Shown here one piece after another: positions 24,316-31,145 of a DNA stretch of 33,519 nt. Both the position numbers and the translations under genes were made by a program. The DNA is taken from assembly GCF_010672385.1 (NCBI RefSeq), contig NZ_JAAHGT010000028.1, forward strand, positions 1 through 33,519. Reading direction: 5' to 3'. Below the pieces are notes generated by a model. That model ran no database searches and had not been told where the DNA came from. It worked only from the letters and a program-made list of their open reading frames with translations. Each line of letters starts with the position of its first letter. The stretch's first letter is position 1. Source of the stretch: Okeania sp. SIO2F4 (GTDB taxonomy: Bacteria > Cyanobacteriota > Cyanobacteriia > Cyanobacteriales > Microcoleaceae).

Positions 24316-24530
24316 TATACCACATTAATCTGGAATCTGCTATAATTTGAGGAATTTTTAACTTTTTATACGCGATGTGTAACTTTCTACGGAATAATCA
24401 GCGTTTCTGGGTCAAGAGCGGAAAGTCTGGTTCTCACAACTCCCTAAATTTCCTTGGTTGGAAAAAGTTGCACACGGCGTTTTTTATCATAAATTTTAGT
24501 GTGCCAAAAATCATTTTCTATTAATCTAGT

Positions 24531-25214
24531 TTACTGACTAGCTAAATGCATTAAATGTTTGAGATTAAGTAAATGGATTACCTGATGTTCTGAATTTCTA
24601 CTAATCCAACCCTTAGTATGTAATTTTGCCATTATTTTGCTAGTTTCTTCAATTGTGATATCTGTTACATCAGCTAAATCTTGGTCAGGAATATTAAATA
24701 TTTCACAGGTTTTTTCCGTAGTCTGACCGTAATTTTCGGCTAATTCTACTAATGTATTAGCAAGTTTTACTGCTGGAGGTCTATGGCGCAGTTGATAACG
24801 AACGTTTGTCTGCCTGAGACGCTTAACCATCAGTTGGAGCATTCGATGATGTAACTGAGGGTCTTTGAAGAGAGTTTGAATAAATCTTTGAGCCGAAATA
24901 CTAATCAAACGAACTGGTGATAGGGCAACAACATCATTTGAGCGGGGTGATTCATCTAGAATAGCCATTTCACCAAAAAAATCTCCTCTCCCCAGAATAG
25001 CCAATGCAACTGAGTTGTCAGGGGACAACCTGCGTCTTACTTTTACCCAGCCTGATACCAGGAAGTAAACAGCATTACCCCAAGCATCTTCCATTAAGAC
25101 TACTCTGTCTGAGGGATACTCGTGTTTTACTGCAACAGAGAGAAGCCATTCCAAGGTTTCTGGGTTGGCTCCCTTAAATAAAGGAAAAAGCTCGCTGAAA
25201 GCTTCTGTCTGCAT
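24531..25214 (-). CDS. Crp/Fnr-family transcription regulator
   Basis: Protein of 227 residues from the ATG at 25214; a GTG four codons earlier (25226) is the other possible start. The cyclic-nucleotide-binding domain covers about 6-120. It has GRGDFFGEMAILDESPRSND in the phosphate-binding cassette, keeping the Glu and the Arg-Ser pair that bind cAMP in CRP. A winged helix-turn-helix follows at about 145-225 (DQDLADVTDITIEETSKIMAKLHTKGWI). There is no Cys cluster of the Fnr kind and no NtcA-like signature that I recognise, so a cAMP-type or ligand-free CRP-like regulator is most likely. Targets are unknown. No palindromic CRP site is obvious next to the gene. Confidence 0.88.
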   Translation of the reverse strand: MQTEAFSELFPLFKGANPETLEWLLSVAVKHEYPSDRVVLMEDAWGNAVYFLVSGWVKVRRRLSPDNSVALAILGRGDFFGEMAILDESPRSNDVVALSPVRLISISAQRFIQTLFKDPQLHHRMLQLMVKRLRQTNVRYQLRHRPPAVKLANTLVELAENYGQTTEKTCEIFNIPDQDLADVTDITIEETSKIMAKLHTKGWISRNSEHQVIHLLNLKHLMHLASQ

Positions 25215-25388
25215 GAAAATTAGCACTTTTTATTGTATCTTGTGATTGTTAAACTCAACAGCTATCATACTAGAGTTTTTTTAGTTCAGCAAAATTATAT
25301 TTCTATTCGTTTAGAGTTGATAGGAGTATTTCTACCATTCTCAGAAACATACAAAAATCTCATCAAATCTATAATTATCTGATTTTTG

Positions 25389-25563
25389 GCAAATTTTCTG
25401 TTCCTGCTTCATTCTGGCAACGTCGGCGTTATCCAGTCCACAAGGTGTCACGGGGGAACTCCCGGCCATAGCTAGATTGAAGCTAGCATTTAAGTCTCTG
25501 TTCGCGAAGCGAAACGGAAACTCTAAACTGACGCGGGGGAAAGCGCAATTATTAACGCATTAG
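25389..25563 (+). pseudogene. Possible degenerate IS200/IS605-type 3' remnant
   Basis: A plus-strand frame (PQGVTGELPAIARLKLAFKS, then LFAKRNGNSKLTRGK) ends at TAG 25561-25563. It is GC-richer than its surroundings and contains the palindrome TTCGCGAAGCGAAACGG. It reads like the decayed tail of a mobile-element gene, but no catalytic motif remains. The rest of 25215-25717 has no gene. Confidence 0.35.
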
Positions 25564-25660
25564 TTAGCAGCATCCGATGAAACGTCAACCCACTGAAGAG
25601 CTATGGATCGGTTAGTATTATCTACTCCCGGCTTAATACAAGTTCCGATCAAAATAGCTA

Positions 25661-25694
25661 AAAAAACGGGCTAACCCGATTTTGGTTAACCCGC
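25661..25694 (-). terminator. Strong hairpin terminator after ycf35
   Basis: On the minus strand CGGGTTAACC and GGGTTAGCCCG pair over about 10 bp (one G-T) around a short loop, followed by TTTTTT (plus-strand A run 25661-25666), 24 bases past the ycf35 stop. Confidence 0.85.
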
Positions 25695-25717
25695 AAACTT
25701 GGGAACGCGCAAATAGA

Positions 25718-26071
25718 TTACTTCTGCACTACTAATTTGACATTAGCGTTTTGCAGACCACGTTGCTTAACAGCAGCTAAGGTTTTGTTAACGGCATACT
25801 TCTGATTGATGGAATTGATCAACTCAGTTTGATTGTGCTTCTTAGCAACACCCCATAAATCAGCGATTAGGTCAAAGGAACCATCGCTGTTGCAAGACCA
25901 GCCTAAATCATATTCACCTTCGAGAACAGCAACGATATCAGAACGTACACGTTGGCCATTGTAGCCACGAACATCAGCATTAGTTTTCACTGTAACTCCC
26001 AAATCACGCAGGGAAGCTTTTAAGATTTCAGCGTCAGTGATCTTAGTACGTAGTGTGCTGAAGTGAGACAT
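25718..26071 (-). CDS. ycf35: Ycf35 (DUF1257) protein
   Basis: Protein of 117 residues matching Ycf35/DUF1257 along its whole length: MSHFSTLRTKITDAEILKAS at the start, a central GEYDLGWSCNSDGSFDLIAD and the end KQRGLQNANVKLVVQK. The family is conserved in cyanobacteria and in red-algal-lineage plastid genomes. Its role is unknown, and the protein is soluble with no cofactor motif. AGGAGG precedes the ATG at 26071 at ideal spacing, and a strong terminator follows, so it is probably a well-expressed single-gene unit. ycf46 lies 174 bases upstream on the same strand. Confidence 0.92.
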   Translation of the reverse strand: MSHFSTLRTKITDAEILKASLRDLGVTVKTNADVRGYNGQRVRSDIVAVLEGEYDLGWSCNSDGSFDLIADLWGVAKKHNQTELINSINQKYAVNKTLAAVKQRGLQNANVKLVVQK

Positions 26072-26219
26072 TTGGGTTTCCTCCTAAATTTAAAATCAAA
26101 ACAGAAACAACAACGGTTTTTATCTAACAGTACCACAACTCATAATCGTTGAATTGATTTTGAGCGGATGTGGTTTTTTTAGGAACTGCTAGTAACTGTA
26201 TCTAGTTTACTAGCCTTTA

Positions 26220-26238
26220 CTCCTGTCTAAACCAGGAG
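26220..26238 (-). terminator. Weak hairpin after ycf46
   Basis: CTCCTG and CAGGAG form a 6-bp stem between ycf46 and ycf35, without a T run. It may be a partial terminator or an mRNA-end hairpin. Confidence 0.35.
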
Positions 26239-26245
26239 AAAGCTT

Positions 26246-27766
26246 TTAGAACTCCAGTCTTTGATACTCGGCGACTGAAGATGCAGCAGGCCGCGCACGT
26301 TGTCTAGCCCAATCCCGTAGAGCAGTAACTTGCTCTGTCATGGTCTTCGACAACGGTAGTGTAGCTTTAATGGCGGCAATAATATCTAGCTGCGTAAATT
26401 CTCTATCTTGAGCAAATGCTTCATACATAGCAGCGATTATGGCTTGCTCTATTTCTGCACCTGAAAAGCCATCGGATACATTAGATAGTTGATCGAGGTC
26501 GAAGCGTTCAATATCTCGACGTCTTTTTGCTAGGTGAATTTTGAAAATATCTTGGCGTTCTTCTTTGTTTGGTAAATCTACAAAGAAAATTTCATCAAAT
26601 CTACCTTTTCTCAAAAACTCTCCTGGTAGACGTTCTACTCGGTTGGCAGTTGCCATCACAAATACTGGAGAAACTTTTTCTTGCATCCAAGTTAGGAATG
26701 AACCAAATATCCGGCTAGAAGTACCTCCATCAGAGTCGGCTGAACCTGTAGTACCTGCAAAGGCTTTATCCAATTCATCTATAAATAGAATTGCCGGTGA
26801 AATTGACTCGGCTGTTTTGAGAGCATTTCGTAAGTTAGCTTCAGAACGCCCTACCATTGAACCATCGTATACCCGTCCCATATCCAAGCGTAATAAAGGT
26901 AGACCCCAAAGACGAGATGTAGTCTTTGCTATTAGAGACTTGCCACATCCAGGTATTCCGAGAATTAGCATCCCTTTTGGTTGAGGTAGTCCATATTCTC
27001 TGGCACGCTCTGTGAAGGCATCAGAACGTTGCCTTAACCAACGTTTCAGTTCCTCTAGACCACCTACAGCATCTATAGTTTCATCTTCTTCTATATACTC
27101 TAGTATGCCGTTGCGCTTGATTAGCTGTTTTTTCTCAGATAGTACAATGTCTACTTCCTTTTCAGTTAGGCGTCCTGCTGTTACTTGGGCTTTACGATAT
27201 ACTTTTTCTGCTTCATCTTTTGTTAAACCCAAAGTTGCTTTCAGGAGCTTTTCCCTTGTCTCTGTGGAAATACGACGGTTTTTACTATGCTCTAATTGTC
27301 GCGAGAGAACTTGATTCAATTCCTTCATATCTGGCAGTGGGAAGTCAAGGACAACTACTTCCTTTTCCAGTTCTATTGGCACATTTTGCATGGGAGACAT
27401 TAATATAATTGTCTTGTTTGTGCCTTTAAAACTAGCTATCGCATCTCTTAACCACCTGGTAACTGGTGGTGAGTCGATAAATGGGTGCAAATCCTTGAAT
27501 ACATATATTCCAGCACCAGTATTAGGATCTCGCTGCCTAATTGCCCACTCTATAGCTGCCTCTGGTGAGACTGTATTATGCTGAGTTGTGTTTTTGCTTT
27601 GACCATACTCTACAATACCGTGAGTCACTGTCCAAACAAACACTTTCCGTGGGGACTTGGCTTGAGCTAATGCTGCAATTGCCTGCTCTGACCGCTCTTC
27701 CTCGGATGTTACGAGGTAGATCAGAGGATATTGAGCTTGGATGAGAATATTGAGTTCTTCTTTCAT
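26246..27766 (-). CDS. ycf46: Ycf46 AAA+ ATPase
   Basis: Protein of 506 residues. An N-terminal region (1-220) specific to the family is followed by one AAA+ module: Walker A GIPGCGKS (270-277), Walker B LFIDELD (327-333), sensor-1 MATANRVERLP (371-381) and the second-region-of-homology arginine stretch LRKGRFDE (385-392). The lid domain follows (SGAEIEQAIIAAMYEAF). Ycf46 is conserved in cyanobacteria and red-type plastids; links to inorganic-carbon use or photosynthesis regulation have been proposed, and the substrate is unsettled. It has no membrane segment. GAGGA stands just before the ATG. A ribbon-helix-helix gene lies 127 bases upstream on the same strand. Confidence 0.93.
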   Translation of the reverse strand: MKEELNILIQAQYPLIYLVTSEEERSEQAIAALAQAKSPRKVFVWTVTHGIVEYGQSKNTTQHNTVSPEAAIEWAIRQRDPNTGAGIYVFKDLHPFIDSPPVTRWLRDAIASFKGTNKTIILMSPMQNVPIELEKEVVVLDFPLPDMKELNQVLSRQLEHSKNRRISTETREKLLKATLGLTKDEAEKVYRKAQVTAGRLTEKEVDIVLSEKKQLIKRNGILEYIEEDETIDAVGGLEELKRWLRQRSDAFTERAREYGLPQPKGMLILGIPGCGKSLIAKTTSRLWGLPLLRLDMGRVYDGSMVGRSEANLRNALKTAESISPAILFIDELDKAFAGTTGSADSDGGTSSRIFGSFLTWMQEKVSPVFVMATANRVERLPGEFLRKGRFDEIFFVDLPNKEERQDIFKIHLAKRRRDIERFDLDQLSNVSDGFSGAEIEQAIIAAMYEAFAQDREFTQLDIIAAIKATLPLSKTMTEQVTALRDWARQRARPAASSVAEYQRLEF

Positions 27767-27893
27767 AGTCCTCGATCTAAATAGAGACGGTACAAAGTTT
27801 ACGATTGCTTAATTGAACTTATCTTTTTTTCCCTAGCAGTTATGACTTGTTGGAGCTTTGAATTATCTCTTTAATTAAGTCATCAGAATTAAT

Positions 27894-28244
27894 TTAGCAG
27901 GGAACTAACTCTTGTTCTCCCGGTTGAGCTTCAGATTTTTCTGATTCCGGGGTTTGCTTAACTGGAATATTTTTGTCTGCTAGTACACTTGGCTGACTTT
28001 TGAGGGAGAGCAGCTCTCCTTCTCGCATTACAAGTGAACTTGTACAATCTGGACAAGTGTATACCCGGTGGGTCTGTCCATATATTGAACCTGATTCATC
28101 AACTACTTCTGGGTTTTCTAAATAAAATAGGATAGCCCTTTCTGCTATTGATGACATTGGTTCCGAGTCAACTGCAGCCCTTATTTTGAGCTTGCGATGC
28201 AGTTCTGGTTTTATATATAATGTAACTTTTTGCTTGTCTTGCAT
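27894..28244 (-). CDS. Ribbon-helix-helix (CopG/Arc-type) protein
   Basis: Protein of 116 residues. Residues 5-43 (KVTLYIKPELHRKLKIRAAV, then SMSSIAERAILFYLE-like spacing) have the beta-strand and two-helix pattern of ribbon-helix-helix DNA-binding domains. One CxxC (C64, C67 in YTCPDCTSSLV) suggests half of a zinc knuckle, which might be completed in a dimer. The tail is Glu/Gln/Pro-rich and probably disordered. RHH proteins act as dimers on operators. An inverted repeat lies just upstream of this gene (28272-28352), so autoregulation is plausible. It could also control ycf46 downstream. No toxin gene is adjacent, so I do not call it an antitoxin. Confidence 0.75.
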   Translation of the reverse strand: MQDKQKVTLYIKPELHRKLKIRAAVDSEPMSSIAERAILFYLENPEVVDESGSIYGQTHRVYTCPDCTSSLVMREGELLSLKSQPSVLADKNIPVKQTPESEKSEAQPGEQELVPC

Positions 28245-28271
28245 ATGACAGTCAACTTGTTTACCCGGGTA

Positions 28272-28352
28272 TGTATATTACACTAACGGCTCTTTTCGGG
28301 AATGTCAAGCCGTTAAACCGCTTTAACTCTATTATTGTAATATATCTTTACA
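28272..28352. promoter_or_regulatory. Nested inverted repeats upstream of the RHH gene
   Basis: TAACGGC and GCCGTTA (28285-28291, 28310-28316) form a 7-bp palindrome with an 18-base gap. Further out, GTATATTACA and TGTAATATAT form an almost matching outer pair. They lie within about 110 bases upstream of the start at 28244, where an operator would be expected. Confidence 0.4.
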
Positions 28353-28378
28353 TTTACAACAAATAATCAACTGAAAAT

Positions 28379-28417
28379 AAAAGCTGTAAGTATTGATATA
28401 CAATACTTACAGCTTTT
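28379..28417. terminator. Long perfect hairpin, bidirectional terminator candidate
   Basis: AAGCTGTAAGTATTG (28381-28395) and CAATACTTACAGCTT (28401-28415) pair perfectly over 15 bp, 17 with flanking AA/TT, around ATATA. A T run follows. It has no close upstream gene on the plus strand. Confidence 0.7.
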
Positions 28418-28421
28418 TTAC

Positions 28422-28452
28422 TTTAAACCCCGCCCTTAAGGGCGAGGTCTTA
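28422..28452. repeat. GC hairpin resembling an IS200/IS605-type end
   Basis: AAACCCCGCCCTTAAGGGCGAGGTCTTA resembles the left-end hairpin of the TnpB element at 19522-19548 in form (CCCGCCCTT / AAGGGCGAGG). It may be a solo element end. The remaining sequence to 29015 shows no gene. A short palindrome-rich stretch near 28785-28825 is unclassified. Confidence 0.45.
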
Positions 28453-29015
28453 TTGTTTGTTGTTTGACTAAAAAATTCAAACAAGAATCAAAATTCAATT
28501 ATATGTTTTTTCAGTATTTGGACAAAATATTTACAATATATAACCTGAAGAGACTAAAAATAACCTATGTTTTTTCAGATTTATCTAAAGAGGGACTTCC
28601 TATGTATTGACAAAAATCTGTTACCGCTCCACTGGTCTAGCAAAAAGAGTGTAGGGATAATAATTATACAGACTAAATTGATAATACTATCAGTTTTAAA
28701 TAAAAAGTTAACACCCGTCAAAGCTAGGTATTTGCTATAGTTAGTTTATAGAGTATTGTTTGTCAACCCTCTCAAATCGCTAATTCCATACCTCCCCAGT
28801 TGGTAGACTAATGGGGTATCTCGGAGATTTTTTTTGATGAATCAATACTTGTCTACATAGAAAATATAATTGACACGATAATTTTGAACAAACAAGCATC
28901 ATAATTTAGATGGGGAGCAGAACAAACTTCCTGAAAAATCAATAAAAAAAAGAAAGCTGAAATAGTAGTAAATTAAGGTTTTTTTGCATGATAGAGGTAG
29001 GAAATATTAATAATT

Positions 29016-29822
29016 ATGATACAACAAAAGATATTACCTATAGTTTGTCTAGTGGCGATCGCTGCTCAAGTTCTAATCCTAAAAACAAATTCAAGTTTCG
29101 CTCAACTTACAAACTTCAATACTAAATTAGCTCAAATGAGTATGTCTGGAGATGTTCATGAGGACGGTTCCACTGGTTCTGCTAATCCTCAGAATATACG
29201 TTTTAGTCGCCGTTACGCATACAAATATAAGTTTGAATGTACGCCAGACAATCAAACAGAGCTAGCAATATACCAAGCACGTCGTAATCGTCAAGGTGAA
29301 ATAGTTGGAGCATGGAAAAAAGCTGCTAATAGACCTTTAATTCAATGGACACAGACAGGTTCGTTAGAATTTGGTGACAAGTATACTCCAGAAGTTCGTT
29401 GCCAGGCAGTTACAGATAGATTTAATCAGCATTTTCTGAGGGGAGGAAAACCAAAAATGCCTCCTTTAAGTGAAGGAATTCTTAATGATATGGCTGTAGT
29501 TTGTGCAGCTAAAGCAGGAGGTTGTGATTCAAGTAATTTGTTGTGGACTCTTAGAAGTAATAATAGAGGTACTAACGGGAAAATTCTGACTCATCTAGTA
29601 AGTTCCCTGAAAGGCAAAGCTAGTACTATTTTAATATTTGAAAGTAGTGATATTGAAAATGTGGAAAATCAGGGAGATGAATGGGTAGAAAAATTGGTAG
29701 TTATTGATGATAATTTAAAGGCAGCATCAGTAAATCAGGAAAAAATACTGGAAGTAGATATGGAAAATTTGATTTATGAAGTGATAACTGAAGAACAAAA
29801 AAAGCTGGAAAATAAGGATTAA
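29016..29822 (+). CDS. Secreted COP23-domain protein
   Basis: Protein of 268 residues with a signal peptide (hydrophobic 8-22, likely cut after SSFA at 29). The COP23 domain covers about 70-205: YKFECTPD (C75), IQWTQTGS, YTPEVRCQAVTDRFN (C129) and two more cysteines (C163, C170) that could form disulphides outside the membrane. The C-terminal 60 residues are acidic and helical. COP23 was first described as a circadian oscillating, membrane-associated protein in a unicellular cyanobacterium; its function is unknown. The gene is 27 bases from a secreted trypsin-like protease gene, so the two are probably cotranscribed. The start at 29016 has AGGTAGGAA upstream at a loose distance. Confidence 0.82.
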   Translation: MIQQKILPIVCLVAIAAQVLILKTNSSFAQLTNFNTKLAQMSMSGDVHEDGSTGSANPQNIRFSRRYAYKYKFECTPDNQTELAIYQARRNRQGEIVGAWKKAANRPLIQWTQTGSLEFGDKYTPEVRCQAVTDRFNQHFLRGGKPKMPPLSEGILNDMAVVCAAKAGGCDSSNLLWTLRSNNRGTNGKILTHLVSSLKGKASTILIFESSDIENVENQGDEWVEKLVVIDDNLKAASVNQEKILEVDMENLIYEVITEEQKKLENKD

Positions 29823-29849
29823 TTAGACTCAAAATGAGAAGTTAATTAA

Positions 29850-30653
29850 ATGAAAAAATTGATAAGTTTAATGGCAATAATTCCAACTTTTTTGGAGGTT
29901 TGTATTTTACCAGTAGCATCAACCCCACCGAAAGGAATTAATATTCCCAAAATGCAGGAAATTTATACTTTTAAGTCAAATCCTATTGTGGAAGAAATAG
30001 CTCAACCTATTACTGTGAGATTACTAGGAGAAAATATTGCTGGTTCTGGGGTGATTATTTCTCAAGCAGGAAGTGAATATTTTGTACTAACTTGCGCCCA
30101 TGTAATTGATTCTAATCAAGAAGCAAAATTTGTAGTTTTAACTTCAGATGGAAAAGAATATACTGCTCAGAGGGATAGTAGATTTAATTTTAGAGATAGA
30201 GATATAGATTTAGCAGTGGTTAAATTTTCCACCAGTAATCAGTACCCAGTTGCTGTTGTCAGCGATAATTTTATTTTAAGTTTGGGAGAGGAAGTTTATG
30301 TGACTGGATTTCCTAATTATCAGCAAAAACCAGTAAATTTAGTTCCTACTATAGATTTAGGAATTCAATCATATAATTTTACTAAAGGAAAGATTATTCA
30401 TGTACTGAATTTACCTTTGGAGAAAGGCTACAAAATTGGCATGAGTAATGAGATTGAAGTTGGGATGAGTGGAGGACCTGTTTTGAATCAAGATGGTGAA
30501 CTTGTTGGGATTATTGGTCGGACAAAATATGCTTTTGGTGGTTTAGATGCTTATCGATTTTCTGATGGTAGTCAACCTTCAGAAGAGCTAGTGGAAGAAT
30601 TGCTTGTTGCTAGTTGGGCAATTCCTATTGCTAAGTTGAATCTTGTTCAATAA
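29850..30653 (+). CDS. Secreted trypsin-like serine protease (S1 family)
   Basis: Protein of 267 residues with a signal peptide (about 1-24, ending LPVAS). The catalytic triad is visible: H84 in LTCAHVID, D120 in DIDLAVVKF and S207 in VGMSGGPVLNQDG. The HtrA-like elements are there (GSGVIIS, VTGFPNY) but no PDZ domain follows, so it is a stand-alone S1 enzyme acting in the periplasm or outside the cell. It lies 27 bases after the COP23 gene on the same strand, which suggests a shared transcript and a possible substrate or regulator relation. A related, longer protease gene is 492 bases downstream. Substrate specificity cannot be read from the sequence. Confidence 0.88.
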   Translation: MKKLISLMAIIPTFLEVCILPVASTPPKGINIPKMQEIYTFKSNPIVEEIAQPITVRLLGENIAGSGVIISQAGSEYFVLTCAHVIDSNQEAKFVVLTSDGKEYTAQRDSRFNFRDRDIDLAVVKFSTSNQYPVAVVSDNFILSLGEEVYVTGFPNYQQKPVNLVPTIDLGIQSYNFTKGKIIHVLNLPLEKGYKIGMSNEIEVGMSGGPVLNQDGELVGIIGRTKYAFGGLDAYRFSDGSQPSEELVEELLVASWAIPIAKLNLVQ

Positions 30654-31130
30654 TTAATAATTAATAATTACCTCTTATGCAAAAGAAGAGGATTGGTTAA
30701 AAGGAAATTTTTTTCTTCTCAAGGGGAGATTAGGTCTGGTTAGGTAATATCAAATCCGCTTAATTCAGTATAAAAAAATGTTCCATCTTCAGCTATTACC
30801 AAATCTTTCTAGCTCTCCCTATCTCCCCATCTTCCCCACCCTCCCCACACTCTTTATCTAATTACACCAATACTACCGGATTTGATATAACCAATCCATC
30901 CCACCCTACGGGAAATTATCCTACGGAATGCTCCGCAAACGTTTTTGATGTCGGCGACAGCCGAAGTGCGAAGTTGTGCGCTAGCTAAACGACCGCTCTC
31001 AAGGGGAGATTGGAGGCAAGCGTTCGCGTAGCGTCCCGGAGGGAACGGAAACCTCGCCATCCCATCCTGACGGAATGCTCCGCTTTCCGACCGCTTTTTC
31101 TCCTATTAGGAGAGGCTTTAAAACTTTATT
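30654..31130. repeat. GC-rich mosaic repeat (family E), copy 5, containing MITE D
   Basis: An AT palindrome at the protease stop (AATAATTAATAATTAATAAT) leads into TTCTCAAGGGGAGATT. A family D element follows (30747-30888), then CCCATCCCACC, GCTCCGCAAACG, GACATG-less variants, AAACGACCGCTCTC, and the closing CCATCCCATCCTGACGGAAT with TTTCCGACCGCTTTTTCTCC. It separates the two protease genes, and the element inside it shows layered insertion. Confidence 0.7.
30747..30888. repeat. MITE family D, copy 2
   Basis: Perfect 12-bp inverted ends ATATCAAATCCG and CGGATTTGATAT enclose a pyrimidine-rich interior (CTCCCTATCTCCCCATCTTC). It matches 4053-4203 at both ends and nests inside mosaic repeat copy 5. 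Confidence 0.75.
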
Positions 31131-31145
31131 TTTAGGTAAAAAAAT

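Noticed and set aside
26541-27584. Four plus-strand frames
   Set aside because: All are antisense shadows of ycf46.
27894-28244. Antitoxin of a toxin-antitoxin pair
   Set aside because: No small toxin-like gene is adjacent, and the upstream neighbour on the same strand is a 770-base gap.
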